A stretch of 64,000 nucleotides of DNA from Bacillus spizizenii TU-B-10 (GCF_000227465.1 NC_016047.1:2274857-2338856); one strand, 5' to 3'; counted from the first letter of the stretch, positions 35,952 to 46,411 are shown. The notes: generated from the sequence alone by a model not told the origin. Program-made: numbers and translations.

Positions 35952-36444
35952 ATCGATTCATCGCATGGTATTTATAAAAATGCTTTTTCATTTCAGTAAA
36001 CAGCTCATCAAGCTGAATAAAGCAATGGTATTGGGTCGGCTTTAGAAGAATAAATTCTACTCGTTCAGCCCAATTGATCGGCTTGGCGGGGAATGATTTC
36101 TCCGTCAGTTCTGCCCAATCAAGCGATTTCACCCGCTCACCTGCTGTCCAGTGAAGCGAAGCCAGCAAACACACAATGCCCTTCAGCATATCATTTTGGT
36201 CGCATCTCGATTTTCGTGTTTGAAAAACAGGGAGAAGTGATGCTTTAATGTCTTCCCACACATTAAATAATAGCGGAACATACTTACCGCTGTCCTCCCA
36301 TGGCAAAATGCCTTGAGATTCCGTGCAGAAATCAAAATACACTGGGTTGATCTGCAAGGCTTCTTTCATATCCGAGGAGCTCAGCTGGCCAAGACTGCGC
36401 AAGTATTGCTCATAAGAAGCCAACACTTCTTTCGCTTGCGTCAT
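35950..36444 (-). CDS. ypoC: YpoC, protein of unknown function
   Basis: A 164-residue soluble protein whose ATG overlaps the nth stop by four bases, so it is coupled to nth. No catalytic motif recognised; conserved position behind dnaD-nth suggests a link to DNA maintenance, but that is only context. Confidence 0.75.
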   Translation of the reverse strand: MTQAKEVLASYEQYLRSLGQLSSSDMKEALQINPVYFDFCTESQGILPWEDSGKYVPLLFNVWEDIKASLLPVFQTRKSRCDQNDMLKGIVCLLASLHWTAGERVKSLDWAELTEKSFPAKPINWAERVEFILLKPTQYHCFIQLDELFTEMKKHFYKYHAMNR

Positions 36445-37100
36445 CGTTTCACCAGTCCTTTTTTATCTCTCTTCTGCCCTTCTCTGCACAGAGAAAGCAG
36501 CGGGCATTCCGCACAGCGCGGTGACTGGGCCTTACAGTGATATCTGCCGAAGAAAATAAGCCGGTGATGCGTAACGGACCAGTCTTCTTTCGGAACCTTG
36601 CGCATCAACGTCTTTTCCACTTCCAGCACCGAGTCCTTCCAACGGCAGATTCCCAAACGCTTGCTGACTCTCTCCACATGGGTATCTACGGCGATGGCCG
36701 GCACGCCAAAGGCAACGGATACCACGACGTTGGCGGTCTTTCTTCCGACACCTGGCAGTTTGACAAGCTCATCACGGTCTCGCGGCACTTCCCCGCCGTA
36801 ATCTTCAATAATCATTTTGCTTAGTTTTTGGATGTTTTTCGCTTTATTGCGATACAAACCGATTGATTTAATATCCTGCTGAAGCTCTTCCAGCGAAACA
36901 GCCAAATAGTCTTCCGGCCGTTTATATTTTTGAAATAATGTTTTGGTCACTCTGTTTACAAGTGCATCTGTGCATTGAGCAGATAAAGCGACTGCCACCA
37001 CTAATTCAAAAGGATTGGAATGAACCAGTTCACACTCTGCGTGGGGAAACATGTCGCCTATCTTGTCTAAACAGAATTCAATTTGTTTTAGATTTAACAC
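36441..37100 (-). CDS. nth: Nth, endonuclease III
   Basis: A 219-residue base-excision repair glycosylase/AP lyase for oxidised pyrimidines. The helix-hairpin-helix LPGVGRKTANVV carries the catalytic Lys, VDTHVERVSKRLG the catalytic Asp, and CKAQSPRCAECPLLSLC the 4Fe-4S ligands. The start is GTG 37100 after AAAGGTG. It follows dnaD and overlaps ypoC. Confidence 0.95.
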   Translation of the reverse strand: MLNLKQIEFCLDKIGDMFPHAECELVHSNPFELVVAVALSAQCTDALVNRVTKTLFQKYKRPEDYLAVSLEELQQDIKSIGLYRNKAKNIQKLSKMIIEDYGGEVPRDRDELVKLPGVGRKTANVVVSVAFGVPAIAVDTHVERVSKRLGICRWKDSVLEVEKTLMRKVPKEDWSVTHHRLIFFGRYHCKAQSPRCAECPLLSLCREGQKRDKKGLVKR

Positions 37101-37118
37101 GATTGTCACCTTTTCACT

Positions 37119-37817
37119 TTATTGTTCAAGCCAATTGTAAAAAGGAACCTGCCTTTTATACTCTTTTTGCGGTTCATTCTGCTTTGCTTGTACCTTCCGG
37201 AATTTTTGGCTGTGGATTTTAGCCTGTTCTACAGTTTTCAGCCCGTTTTTCTTCCACTCAAACAAAATCCGGTCAATGTAGCGGAAGCTGAGTTTCCCTG
37301 AGAGTACAGCCTCTTTTAACGCGTGTTTGATCAGCTGTGCGTCATGCTGATCTTGATCCTGCCAAATGGCCAGTGTTTCACACTCCAAAGGTGATAAGGG
37401 TCTGGCGAACTCTTCCTCAAAAATGGTATAAAGGCTTTTTTGTTCCCCTTCTGCTTTTCTTTCCTGTGTTTGAGTCTGTGCAAGCTGTATATACTCGTAC
37501 AGCTTACCCCATAAAGGCTGAAGAGAATATTTCTCAAATTTGATGCCATTTTGGTCTTCGCATTCTTCAATAAACAGAAAACCTTTTTGAATGAACATCC
37601 GCAATCTGTTTGTGCATTCCTCAACAGAAATTGACATCCCTTCCTGCAGCTGATTCGGTGTAGGAAAATAAGAGCCTTTTTCTAAATGCATTTTGATTTT
37701 TAACAGCAGGATAAGTTCTGTTTCATTAAGCCCGAGCTGTTTATAATGCGTGAGCAGAAGATTAGGGATTGTTGACGTTCCCTGCTCCTGCATGTCAATA
37801 AATTGATGTTTTTTCAT
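37119..37817 (-). CDS. dnaD: DnaD, replication initiation/restart protein
   Basis: A 232-residue DNA-remodelling protein acting with DnaB and DnaI to load helicase at oriC and at restart sites. The N-terminal winged-helix domain (about 1-110) and the C-terminal DnaB/DnaD domain (about 130-200, with IDRILFEWKKNGL) are recognisable. ATG 37817 follows AGAGGTG; the GTG two codons upstream overlaps that site. Confidence 0.94.
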   Translation of the reverse strand: MKKHQFIDMQEQGTSTIPNLLLTHYKQLGLNETELILLLKIKMHLEKGSYFPTPNQLQEGMSISVEECTNRLRMFIQKGFLFIEECEDQNGIKFEKYSLQPLWGKLYEYIQLAQTQTQERKAEGEQKSLYTIFEEEFARPLSPLECETLAIWQDQDQHDAQLIKHALKEAVLSGKLSFRYIDRILFEWKKNGLKTVEQAKIHSQKFRKVQAKQNEPQKEYKRQVPFYNWLEQ

Positions 37818-37863
37818 TGTCACACCTCTTACTGTAAAGGATCACGAATTCCCCTTTACTGTA

Positions 37864-37890
37864 AAAAGTCTCCCTTGCAGGAGACTCTTT
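37864..37890 (-). terminator. Terminator of asnS
   Basis: AGAGTCTCC/GGGAGACTTTTT on the minus strand, between asnS and dnaD. Confidence 0.78.
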
Positions 37891-37911
37891 TTCTTGTTTC
37901 ATTTGAATGTA

Positions 37912-39204
37912 TTATGGATACAGGCGGTTTAATAGTCTTGGGAACGGAATGGTTTCACGAACGTGAGGCGCTCCGCTGATCCAAGCTACTGTCCGCTCTA
38001 ATCCAAGGCCGAAGCCGGAATGAGGAACTGATCCATATTTTCTAAGTTCAGCATACCATTTATATGCGTCAGAATCCAGTCCATGTTCTTTAAGACGAGC
38101 TTCCAAAAGTTCCATATCGTGAATCCGTTCAGATCCGCCGATGATTTCTCCATAGCCTTCCGGCGCAATCAGGTCAGCGCAAAGCACGACATCATCACGG
38201 TCAAAGGCAGGTTGCATATAGAATGGTTTTAAGGACGTCGGGTAGTGGGTGATGAAAACCGGTTTGTCATAGTGTTCGGCAATCGCTGTTTCATGAGGCG
38301 CTCCGAAGTCATCTCCCCACTCGATATCATCAAAGCCTTTTTCTTTCAGAAAATCAATCGCTTCGTCATACGTGATTCTTGGGAACGGAGCTTTGATTTG
38401 CTCAAGTTTTGACATGTCTCTTCCTAATGTGTTTAATTCAATTTTGCAATTCTTAAGAACTGATTGCACAATGAATGAAACGTAATTTTCCTGTACTTGA
38501 AGGTTTTCTTCAAATTCTACAAACGCCATTTCCGGTTCGATCATCCAGAATTCGATCAAGTGGCGCTTTGTTTTAGACTTTTCCGCTCTGAATGTCGGTC
38601 CGAAGGAGAATACTTTTCCTAAAGCCATTGCCGCAGCTTCCATGTAAAGCTGACCGCTTTGAGACAGGTAAGCATCTTCATCAAAGTACTTTGTCGCAAA
38701 GAGCTCTGTTGTTCCTTCAGGTGCGCTTCCAGTCAGAATCGGCGGATCGACTTTTACGAAGCCTTCATTATTAAAGAATTCGTAAGTCGCGCGAATGATT
38801 TCATTACGGATTTTCATGATCGCATGCTGGCGTTTTGAACGCAGCCATAAATGTCTGTGATCCATCAAGAATTCCGTGCCGTGTTCTTTTGGCGTAATTG
38901 GATAATCAGTCGCTTCGTGAATGACTTCAATACCTGTCACAGCTAGTTCATACCCAAGCGGAGAACGCTCGTCCTCTTTGACAATCCCTTTTATATAGAG
39001 TGACGTTTCCTGCGTCACTGATTTAGCTGTTTGGAAAATGCTTTCTTCCACTTCCGCTTTTACTACGACACCTTGAATAAATCCGGTACCGTCCCGCAGC
39101 TGTAAAAACGCGATTTTCCCGCTTGAACGCTTATTAGCGACCCAAGCTCCGATCATTACTTCCTCACCTACGTGCTTGTACACTTGGTTGATTGTTGTTT
39201 TCAA
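37912..39204 (-). CDS. asnS: AsnS, asparaginyl-tRNA synthetase
   Basis: A class IIb synthetase of 430 residues charging tRNA-Asn. The N-terminal OB-fold anticodon-binding domain spans about 1-120. Motif 2 ([16 protein letters not shown]) and motif 3 ([12 protein letters not shown]) are present. The start is TTG 39204, eight bases after GGAGG; the ATG one codon upstream is equally possible and would add one residue. No T-box leader was seen in the short upstream region. Confidence 0.94.
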   Translation of the reverse strand: MKTTINQVYKHVGEEVMIGAWVANKRSSGKIAFLQLRDGTGFIQGVVVKAEVEESIFQTAKSVTQETSLYIKGIVKEDERSPLGYELAVTGIEVIHEATDYPITPKEHGTEFLMDHRHLWLRSKRQHAIMKIRNEIIRATYEFFNNEGFVKVDPPILTGSAPEGTTELFATKYFDEDAYLSQSGQLYMEAAAMALGKVFSFGPTFRAEKSKTKRHLIEFWMIEPEMAFVEFEENLQVQENYVSFIVQSVLKNCKIELNTLGRDMSKLEQIKAPFPRITYDEAIDFLKEKGFDDIEWGDDFGAPHETAIAEHYDKPVFITHYPTSLKPFYMQPAFDRDDVVLCADLIAPEGYGEIIGGSERIHDMELLEARLKEHGLDSDAYKWYAELRKYGSVPHSGFGLGLERTVAWISGAPHVRETIPFPRLLNRLYP

Positions 39205-39308
39205 CATATTTCCCTCCAAAACAAGAAAGACATTCGGAAGCCCATTGCCCCGAACTCTATTATCATCACTTTATTATACCCGCTCTTAACTAACCGGGTC
39301 AATGCAGA

Positions 39309-39340
39309 TAAAAAGCGGCTTTTCTTTCAGCCGCTTTTTA
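39309..39340 (-). terminator. Terminator of ypmAB-aspB
   Basis: AAAAAGCGGCT/AGCCGCTTTTT between aspB and asnS, with T5 on the minus strand. Confidence 0.85.
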
Positions 39341-39345
39341 ATCTG

Positions 39346-40527
39346 TTAGCTATGTTTTTCGACAAAACGCTTGATTCTTTCAACCGCTTTTTCAAGAAGC
39401 TCTAACGATGTTGCGTAAGACAGACGGACATTATCAGGAGAGCCAAAGCCAGATCCAGGAACAATCGCAACTTTTTCCTCCTCAAGAAGCGCTTTAACAA
39501 ATTCATCTACATCTTTGAATCCGCAAGATTGGGCTGCTTCTCTTGCATTCGGGAACAAGTAAAAAGCACCTTCTGGCTTCACACAGCTGAACCCAGGGAT
39601 TTCTACGAGCTTTGCATAGATTGTATGTAATCTATGTTCAAATGCTTCTCTCATTTCCTCCAATGGCTCAGAAGGCCCGTTATAAGCAGCAATTGCTCCG
39701 TACTGTGCGATTGATGTCGGATTTGACGTACTGTGGCTTGCAAGGTTCGTCATCGCTTTAATAATGTCTTCAGACCCAGCTGCATAACCGATTCTCCAGC
39801 CCGTCATGCTGTGTGACTTCGACACGCCGTTAATAATAATCGTCTGCTCTTTCAGACTGTCAGACAGCTGTGCAATGGAAACGTGTTTCTTTCCGCCGTA
39901 TGTAAGTTTTTCATAAATTTCATCAGACACAATCAGGATGTCATGTTCAAGGCACACTTCACCAAGCGCTGCCAATTCTTCTTCCGTATACATGACACCA
40001 GTCGGGTTGCTTGGAGAGTTGATGACGATCGCTTTTGTTTTATCCGTGATCGCATTTTTCAGCTGTTCAGGAGAAATCTTGAAATGATTTTCCTCAAGCC
40101 CTTCTACATAAACAGGCTTTCCGCCAGCGAGTTTCACCTGCTCCGGATAGCTTACCCAGTAAGGCGTTGGAATAATGACTTCATCTCCTTCATCCAAAAT
40201 CACTTGGAAAAGGGTGTACAGAGCATGTTTGGCACCAGTGCAGACAATAATTTGAGACGGTTTGTATTCAATATTCTGGTCACGTTTAAATTTCTCTGCA
40301 ATGCTGTTTTTCAGTTCAGCCAGACCACCTGAAGGCGTATATTTCGTATGGCCTTCGTTCATTGAACGTACAGCGGCATCAATAATGTGCTGCGGTGTAT
40401 TGAAGTCAGGTTCGCCTGCTCCTAAGCCGATGACATCATGGCCCGCCGCTTTCAGTTCTTTCGCTTTCGCTGTGATTGCCAGTGTGGTAGATGGTGTTAA
40501 TGCGGATACTCTTTTTGCCAGTTTCAA
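39346..40527 (-). CDS. aspB: AspB, aspartate aminotransferase
   Basis: A 393-residue class I PLP-dependent aminotransferase interconverting aspartate and 2-oxoglutarate with oxaloacetate and glutamate. The Schiff-base Lys lies in GVSKSHSMTGWRIGY, with NSPSNPTG and the C-terminal VRLSYA Arg region. The start is TTG 40527 behind AGGGGGAG. It follows ypmB closely, and asnS lies downstream, so Asp and Asn metabolism genes sit together. Confidence 0.93.
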   Translation of the reverse strand: MKLAKRVSALTPSTTLAITAKAKELKAAGHDVIGLGAGEPDFNTPQHIIDAAVRSMNEGHTKYTPSGGLAELKNSIAEKFKRDQNIEYKPSQIIVCTGAKHALYTLFQVILDEGDEVIIPTPYWVSYPEQVKLAGGKPVYVEGLEENHFKISPEQLKNAITDKTKAIVINSPSNPTGVMYTEEELAALGEVCLEHDILIVSDEIYEKLTYGGKKHVSIAQLSDSLKEQTIIINGVSKSHSMTGWRIGYAAGSEDIIKAMTNLASHSTSNPTSIAQYGAIAAYNGPSEPLEEMREAFEHRLHTIYAKLVEIPGFSCVKPEGAFYLFPNAREAAQSCGFKDVDEFVKALLEEEKVAIVPGSGFGSPDNVRLSYATSLELLEKAVERIKRFVEKHS

Positions 40528-40549
40528 CTTGAACTCCCCCTAATTCGTC

Positions 40550-41035
40550 TTAAGGCGTGATATTTTTGAGAATCTTTCCAGTTGTAAAGTCCACATAACT
40601 TAAACTGTATTGACCTTCTTTGTCTAAGTACGTCACTTCCCAAAGCAGGACATTTCCTTCTCTTGCCAGGTGAACCTCTTTTTGCTTTGAAACCAGCCCT
40701 TCATCCTGTATGATTTTTGCCGCTTTGTCTTCCGAGATACCCTCTTTTGCTTCTTTTGAGAGAATTTTTGCTTTTTTATCAGCAGGAACCCAGACATATA
40801 ATGTAGTGCCTTTTTTGTCCGTTCCCTTTACGATATAATATTTTTCTTTTCCGACAAATGTTTCGACTTGATCAACGTTGGCGAGATCGGTTTCTTTTTT
40901 AGCTTCAGCAGCTGCTGCTTCGTGCCCCTCTTCCTTTTGTGCCATGGCTGATTTATAAATACTTGCCGAGACAAGAAGTACTGCTAAAAAAATAATACCA
41001 AAAATGGCGGTAAATATTAATGCTTTTTTTCTCAT
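40550..41035 (-). CDS. ypmB: YpmB, membrane-anchored PepSY-like protein
   Basis: A 161-residue protein with an N-terminal uncleaved signal/anchor (AIFGIIFLAVLLVSASIY) and an extracytoplasmic domain related to PepSY/DUF5590. Function unknown; PepSY domains often act as inhibitors or chaperones outside the cell. GAGGTGAG precedes the ATG. It lies between ypmA and aspB. Confidence 0.8.
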   Translation of the reverse strand: MRKKALIFTAIFGIIFLAVLLVSASIYKSAMAQKEEGHEAAAAEAKKETDLANVDQVETFVGKEKYYIVKGTDKKGTTLYVWVPADKKAKILSKEAKEGISEDKAAKIIQDEGLVSKQKEVHLAREGNVLLWEVTYLDKEGQYSLSYVDFTTGKILKNITP

Positions 41036-41043
41036 CTTCTCAC

Positions 41044-41214
41044 CTACGTACGATAAATAGTAAAAACGGCTTGGTTTTTGTTTTCTTCATCCAGCGCAAG
41101 GCCGAACATCAGATTGTCTCTCTTCAGTGTCCGATTCAGTGTGTCTACAATTTTATACAAGTCATCAGAATGCTCTACGTTAATTGTTGAAAGAATTTCG
41201 ATTTTGCTTTCCAT
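41044..41214 (-). CDS. ypmA: YpmA, 56-aa protein of unknown function
   Basis: A 56-residue soluble protein (MESKIEILSTINVEHSDD...) resembling DUF4264 proteins. The ATG 41214 follows CTGGAGGATG. It lies nine bases upstream of ypmB in the ypmA-ypmB-aspB group. Confidence 0.8.
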   Translation of the reverse strand: MESKIEILSTINVEHSDDLYKIVDTLNRTLKRDNLMFGLALDEENKNQAVFTIYRT

Positions 41215-41355
41215 TTTTTCATCCTCCAGTTTGAACAAATATTGTTAGTCATACTCCATTTCAGGACACGCCATACTAGTATCACAGAGCGGCAAAACCG
41301 CTTTTAAATAAAACACCATCCTACTCCCACACCGGAAAGCCGCTTTATGCGGCTT

Positions 41356-44151
41356 TTATTCATTTTCCCCGGCAACGTAAGCCTCAAGCTCGCTGTCAGT
41401 CATTTCAGATACGGAGGTTGTCGGCAAGGCATCAAGAAACAGCCGGCCGTAACCAGCCGTTTTAATCCGTCGGTCCAATATGACAATCGTCCCTTTGTCT
41501 CCGGCTGTCCGCAGCAAGCGGCCGATTCCTTGTCTGAAGGTCAGCACAGCTTCCGGAAGTGATACTGTTTGAAACGGGTTCCGCCCTTTTTTGCGGGCAA
41601 GCTCACATTTTGCAGCATGAAGCGGATGATCAGGGGACCGGAATGGAAGCCTCACGATCATTACCGTTGTCAGCTCATCACCAGGGAAATCAACGCCTTC
41701 CCAAAAGTGATTCGTACCAAGCAGGATCGCCTGATTAGAGGTTTTAAAAGTCTTCATCAGTTTTCCAGGACTTCCGCCTGTAATTCCTTGCGCTAAGAGC
41801 TGAATGCCGGAAGCGCTCATCACGTGCTTAAGTTCCTGATGAACCTTTTTCAGCATATCATGGGATGTTAACAGCACAAGGATTTTAGGCTGTTTTTCCT
41901 TTGCCATCAGTTCAATATAACGGGCAGTATCCTGTATAAATTCGGCTTGCCCCGTATCTTGGATTGATTTCATTTCTTTTGGAATCAACACCCGCATGCG
42001 CTCATCGTAAGAAAAAGGCGACTCAATTCTCATTGTCCGCGGGAAAAAGTCACCCAGCCCCAGTCGTTCAATCATAAATTGAAAAGAATCTTCGACTGTA
42101 AGGGTTGCAGATGTAAGCACCACACTGTTTTTGCGCGCGAAAAACTGATCAGCCAGAAGTTCACCAGGTTCAAGCGGCTGTGCGTAAATGGCCACCGCAT
42201 TTTTCGCTCCCTTTGCGTCTATTTCAATCCAAACGGCTTCATCGTCTTGAGACTCAAAGAACAGTTTCTGCAACGTCTGACAGTACTGCTGCAAGCCTTT
42301 CATGCTTCTTTGATATTCATCCGCTAAAAAGACGGTTTTGCTCTTCATACTCGTCAGATGTTTTTCCATCAGGGCCGACTGTGCCTCAAAAAGCTGCTGC
42401 AAATGTGTCAGCATAGAACAAAGCCTCTCCGCTCCATCCGTTAAAATCGACCAGCTTTTATCTTGGCTTTCTTTGTTCACCTTAAAAACTAGACGGTTTA
42501 AGTCTTCTTTAGGTTTTCTTCGTTTGACAAAAGAATGCACTGAGCTGAAGAAAGCATCACTTTCTGCTTGAATGTGCTGAATCCACTCTTCCAATTCGAA
42601 GAAGGAATCAACCGGCAGGCTGTTTCGCTGGAATAGCTGTCTCATCTTTTTTAGAAGTCCCTGCTCCTTCAAAGTGCCGATTCTGCTCAATTTAGTATGC
42701 AATTCTATGTACGTGGCTCTTTTTCCTAAATGTTCGCTTGCCGCACGTTCAAAATGATGTGCTTCATCGATAATAAATGTGCCGCTTTCAGGGAGCCTTT
42801 TTTTCTGGCTGCCTTCATCGGTCAGCAAAAGAGAATGGTTGGTGATCACCAAATCGGAACGCATAGCAATCTGTTTGGCCCGCTCATAAAAGCCGGTCAC
42901 ATTCTCATTGCGACTTCTTTTATAGGATTCATCGTCATAAGCCAATCTGTCCCACAGCAATTTTCCGCCTGAAGGCAAATTCAGTTCAGCTACATCTCCT
43001 GTGTTAGTCTCTGTCAGCCAAACGAGGAGCTGTGCCTTTGTCAGTACGGCATCATAATTATCATCGTCTTCATGAAGCACCTGCTCGAATTTATAAAGGC
43101 ATAAATAATGCGATTGCCCTTTTAAAATCGCCGCTGTTACCGGAAATGGAAACAGATCTTGGACAACCGGCAAATCCTTTGTCAGAATCTGCTGCTGCAA
43201 AAGCGTTGAATACGTACTGATAATGACCGGCTTTTTTGATTTCTTGGCAAAAAGCGCAGCTGGAATAAGATAGCCAATCGTTTTTCCGATTCCCGGAGGA
43301 GCTTCAATCAGCGCATGCTCACGATTGGCAAACGCTTCAGCTACCTCTTTCATCATCATCATTTGGCCTTCTCTTTTTTCATACCCAGGCATTAACTCTG
43401 ACAGCGCTTTTTCATTTCCCGCTTCCCAATTTTCGATCTCAAATGAGAAGTTCCCCTCTTCATTGGCACGTTCATCGATTGATTGGGGTTCTCTGACAGA
43501 AAAAGAGGAAAAGCGCGCATAACCCGGTATTTCGGTATGTCTGTTTTCATAAATGAACATATCCAACAAATGCGTCAGATCACTGATAAAATGCTGCGAG
43601 AGCCTTCTTAACTGCTTTAATGTCGGATAAGGAAGCTGCCGCAGCTTTTCAAGGATTTCCAAAAAAATAAGCCCTGTCACTTCAGCGTCGCTGTCAGCCC
43701 GATGCGGCTGATCATGCCGCAGTTGAAGCTCCTCGCTTAATTCGGTCAGCTTATATCCCTCAAATCCCGGAAAAACAATACGGGAGAGCTCGACAGTATC
43801 CAGCACTTCACAATCTGGGAGATGAAAGCCCGCCTTATGTAACTCATACTTGACAAACCCAAGGTCAAAATGGATATTGTGGGCGACAAAATAAGCGCCG
43901 TCAAGCAAATGGAACACTTCTTCAGCGACAGCCTCAAACGGCTGTTCATGCTCTACCATTTGATTAGAGATTCCAGTAAGCTGCTCAATAAAAGCAGGAA
44001 TGGATTTATTTGGATTAATATATTTTGAAAACCGCTCAGTAATTTGTCCATTTTCGATTACAACCGCTGCGATTTGTATGATTTTATCGCCTTTCTTCGG
44101 CGAATTCCCTGTTGTTTCTACATCTATAACAACGAACCGTTGCTTATTCAT
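41356..44151 (-). CDS. dinG: DinG, exonuclease-helicase fusion
   Basis: A 931-residue fusion of an N-terminal DnaQ-like 3'-5' exonuclease (VVIDVETTGNS with the DxE pair, about 1-170) and a C-terminal XPD/DinG-type helicase region (Walker A APPGIGKT, DEAH in IIDEAHHFERA, motif VI RQGIGRLLR). The four Fe-S cysteines of E. coli DinG are absent here (one Cys in the region), as usual for Gram-positive DinG, whose activity is mainly ssDNA exonuclease. Start chosen at ATG 44151 after GAGGTG. Confidence 0.92.
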   Translation of the reverse strand: MNKQRFVVIDVETTGNSPKKGDKIIQIAAVVIENGQITERFSKYINPNKSIPAFIEQLTGISNQMVEHEQPFEAVAEEVFHLLDGAYFVAHNIHFDLGFVKYELHKAGFHLPDCEVLDTVELSRIVFPGFEGYKLTELSEELQLRHDQPHRADSDAEVTGLIFLEILEKLRQLPYPTLKQLRRLSQHFISDLTHLLDMFIYENRHTEIPGYARFSSFSVREPQSIDERANEEGNFSFEIENWEAGNEKALSELMPGYEKREGQMMMMKEVAEAFANREHALIEAPPGIGKTIGYLIPAALFAKKSKKPVIISTYSTLLQQQILTKDLPVVQDLFPFPVTAAILKGQSHYLCLYKFEQVLHEDDDNYDAVLTKAQLLVWLTETNTGDVAELNLPSGGKLLWDRLAYDDESYKRSRNENVTGFYERAKQIAMRSDLVITNHSLLLTDEGSQKKRLPESGTFIIDEAHHFERAASEHLGKRATYIELHTKLSRIGTLKEQGLLKKMRQLFQRNSLPVDSFFELEEWIQHIQAESDAFFSSVHSFVKRRKPKEDLNRLVFKVNKESQDKSWSILTDGAERLCSMLTHLQQLFEAQSALMEKHLTSMKSKTVFLADEYQRSMKGLQQYCQTLQKLFFESQDDEAVWIEIDAKGAKNAVAIYAQPLEPGELLADQFFARKNSVVLTSATLTVEDSFQFMIERLGLGDFFPRTMRIESPFSYDERMRVLIPKEMKSIQDTGQAEFIQDTARYIELMAKEKQPKILVLLTSHDMLKKVHQELKHVMSASGIQLLAQGITGGSPGKLMKTFKTSNQAILLGTNHFWEGVDFPGDELTTVMIVRLPFRSPDHPLHAAKCELARKKGRNPFQTVSLPEAVLTFRQGIGRLLRTAGDKGTIVILDRRIKTAGYGRLFLDALPTTSVSEMTDSELEAYVAGENE

Positions 44152-44246
44152 TAAAATGGACACCTCAATTCTTGCATACGACAAAAGTGTAACACGTTTT
44201 GTACGGAAATGGAGCGGCAAAACCGTTTTACTCCCAAAATCTTAAA

Positions 44247-44275
44247 AGAAAACCCCCGATAAAGGGGGCTTTTCT
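44247..44275 (-). terminator. Terminator of panBCD
   Basis: AGCCCCC/GGGGG(T) stem followed by TTTTCTTTT on the minus strand, just beyond panD. Confidence 0.82.
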
Positions 44276-44276
44276 T

Positions 44277-44660
44277 CTACAAAATTGTACGAGCTGGTTC
44301 GTTCCCCAGCATTTGTTCAATTTTGTTTTGATCGTTCAAAACAGCCACTTTCGGCTCGTGGCTTGCCGCTTCTTGATCAGACATCATTTTGTAGGAAATA
44401 ATGATGACCTTATCTCCCTCCTGCACAAGGCGTGCGGCTGCACCGTTTAAGCAGATGACGCCGCTTCCGCGTTTACCAGGAATAATATACGTTTCCAGAC
44501 GTGCTCCATTATTATTATTCACAATTTGCACTTTTTCATTAGGAAGCATTCCCACCGCATCAATGAGATCTTCATCAATTGTAATGCTCCCCACATAATT
44601 CAGATTTGCTTCCGTAACGGTTGCCCTGTGAAGCTTGCCGCTCATCATCGTGCGATACAT
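44277..44660 (-). CDS. panD: PanD, aspartate 1-decarboxylase proenzyme
   Basis: A 127-residue proenzyme that self-cleaves between Gly24 and Ser25 (in NYVGSITID) to form the pyruvoyl cofactor, then makes beta-alanine from aspartate. The ATG 44660 lies one base after the panC stop. Last gene of panBCD. Confidence 0.95.
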   Translation of the reverse strand: MYRTMMSGKLHRATVTEANLNYVGSITIDEDLIDAVGMLPNEKVQIVNNNNGARLETYIIPGKRGSGVICLNGAAARLVQEGDKVIIISYKMMSDQEAASHEPKVAVLNDQNKIEQMLGNEPARTIL

Positions 44661-44661
44661 A

Positions 44662-45522
44662 TTATATTCTCTCCATTTCTCGAATATCAATAATGATATT
44701 ATCTATTAAACGCGCTTTTGAAAAAGCAACTGCTACAGCCAGAATGATCTTTCCTTCAATTTTGTTCACAGGCTCGAGTTCCGGATAGGAATAAAGCTCC
44801 ACATAGTCAATGGTGCCGCTTGTCGTATCAATGATTTCTTTCGCAGCTTTTATTACCGCTTCAGGGTCTCTTTCGCCGGCTCTGATCAGCTCCGCACTTG
44901 TTTGAAGGGCCCGATACAGCTTAGGCGCTTCTTTTCTTTCCTCAGCTGTTAAATATACATTACGGGAACTTTTGGCTAAGCCGTCTTCCTCTCTGACCGT
45001 ATCGACAGCAACCAATTCAATATCCATGAAGAAATCGCTGATTAAGCCATCAACAACTGCTACCTGCTGTGCATCCTTTAAACCGAAATAGGCGCGGGTC
45101 GGCTGCACAAGATTGAACAGCTTCGTCAGTACAATTGCAACACCGTCAAAATGTCCTTCTCTTGAGCGTCCGCATAAAACGCCTGTGCGTCTTTCGACAT
45201 GAATCGTGACATTCTTTTTACCGGGATACATATCATGAGCATCAGGCGTAAAAAGAATATCGACTCCGGCGTTTTCTGCAAGAGCCGCATCCCGCTCAAT
45301 ATCTCGCGGATATGCCTCAAAATCTTCATTAGGACCAAATTGCGCAGGATTCACAAAAATACTCATAACGACGACGTCATTTTCTTGTCTTGCTTTGTCT
45401 GCCAAGGTTAAATGCCCCTCATGCAGAAATCCCATCGTCGGAACAAATCCGATTGACTTCCCCTCTGACTGATATTGTCTTATGGCTTCTTTTAGCTGTG
45501 AAATATCTGTAATCTGTCTCAT
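44662..45522 (-). CDS. panC: PanC, pantothenate synthetase
   Basis: A 286-residue ligase joining pantoate and beta-alanine with ATP. Nucleotidylyltransferase motifs [11 protein letters not shown] (HxGH) and the KMSKS-like region DGLAKSSRN are present. GGAGG lies upstream of the ATG, one base after the panB stop. Confidence 0.95.
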   Translation of the reverse strand: MRQITDISQLKEAIRQYQSEGKSIGFVPTMGFLHEGHLTLADKARQENDVVVMSIFVNPAQFGPNEDFEAYPRDIERDAALAENAGVDILFTPDAHDMYPGKKNVTIHVERRTGVLCGRSREGHFDGVAIVLTKLFNLVQPTRAYFGLKDAQQVAVVDGLISDFFMDIELVAVDTVREEDGLAKSSRNVYLTAEERKEAPKLYRALQTSAELIRAGERDPEAVIKAAKEIIDTTSGTIDYVELYSYPELEPVNKIEGKIILAVAVAFSKARLIDNIIIDIREMERI

Positions 45523-45523
45523 C

Positions 45524-46357
45524 TTATTTTCCTCCGTACAAGCCGTCCAGCACTGTCTGATTCATTTGAAAGGAATGCTTTTGTTCAGGGAAAGCACGAT
45601 GTCTTACATCCTGGACATATCCGCTGATTGCTGTTTCGATTGTTTCGTCAATTCGCGTATATTGCTTTACAAATTTAGGTGTTCTCTCAACACCGTGGCC
45701 GATAATATCATGATAAACGAGAACTTGCCCGTCTGCTTTCACACCAGCCCCGATTCCGATGACCGGAATGCTTAGCATCTCGGCAATTTTGGCTGTAAGT
45801 TCTGCAGGCACACATTCCAGCACAAGCATCATAGCTCCTGCTTCTTCGCATTTTATACTGTCTTCTATTAATTTTTTGGCGCTTTGTTCGTCTTTGCCCT
45901 GTACTTTATACCCACCTAATACACCGACTGACTGCGGTGTCAGGCCTAAGTGACTGACTACCGGAATGCCCCCAAGCGTCAATGCGCGAATGGATTCAAA
46001 CACGCCTTCTCCGCCCTCAAGCTTCAGTGCGTCAGCTCCGCTTTCCTGAACGATAGCCGCTGCATTTTTCAGCGTATCCTCCTTGGACAGGTGATAAGAC
46101 ATAAACGGCATGTCTGTCACAATAAAAGTATTCGGCGCGCCTCTTTTAACAGCTTTTGTATGATGGATCATGTCCGCAACTGTCACACCGACAGTTGAAT
46201 CAAGGCCGAGGACGACCATTCCGAGTGAATCACCGACTAAAATCATGTCAACTCCCGCTTGTTCAGCAAGCTTAGCTGCCGGATAATCATAAGCGGTCAG
46301 CATCACAATCGGTTCTTCATTCTCCTTCATTTTTAGAAAATCGAGTTTTGTTTTCAT
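45524..46357 (-). CDS. panB: PanB, ketopantoate hydroxymethyltransferase
   Basis: A 277-residue TIM-barrel enzyme adding a hydroxymethyl group from methylene-THF to 2-ketoisovalerate. Family motifs [25 protein letters not shown] and LEGGEG are visible. GAGGAGGAG precedes the ATG. A promoter and a terminator-like structure lie upstream, so expression may be attenuated. Confidence 0.95.
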   Translation of the reverse strand: MKTKLDFLKMKENEEPIVMLTAYDYPAAKLAEQAGVDMILVGDSLGMVVLGLDSTVGVTVADMIHHTKAVKRGAPNTFIVTDMPFMSYHLSKEDTLKNAAAIVQESGADALKLEGGEGVFESIRALTLGGIPVVSHLGLTPQSVGVLGGYKVQGKDEQSAKKLIEDSIKCEEAGAMMLVLECVPAELTAKIAEMLSIPVIGIGAGVKADGQVLVYHDIIGHGVERTPKFVKQYTRIDETIETAISGYVQDVRHRAFPEQKHSFQMNQTVLDGLYGGK

Positions 46358-46411
46358 GTTTTCTCCTCCTCATGTTTAGAGGAGATGAGCTGCCGTTTTC
46401 TTATACAAGCC

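Noticed and set aside
35461-36045. 194-codon plus-strand frame, very rich in K, R, T and M, over the ponA tail
   Set aside because: It is the +1 reading of the low-complexity D/N/Q/T coding DNA, lacks a ribosome site and runs into the antisense of ypoC.
39208-39308. T-box leader upstream of asnS
   Set aside because: The gap to aspB is under 150 bases and contains a terminator for aspB; there is no room for specifier and antiterminator structures.
41334-41360. GCCGC/GCGGC hairpin at the end of dinG as its terminator
   Set aside because: On the minus strand it is followed by TTTCCGG, too weak to call; left out of the feature list.
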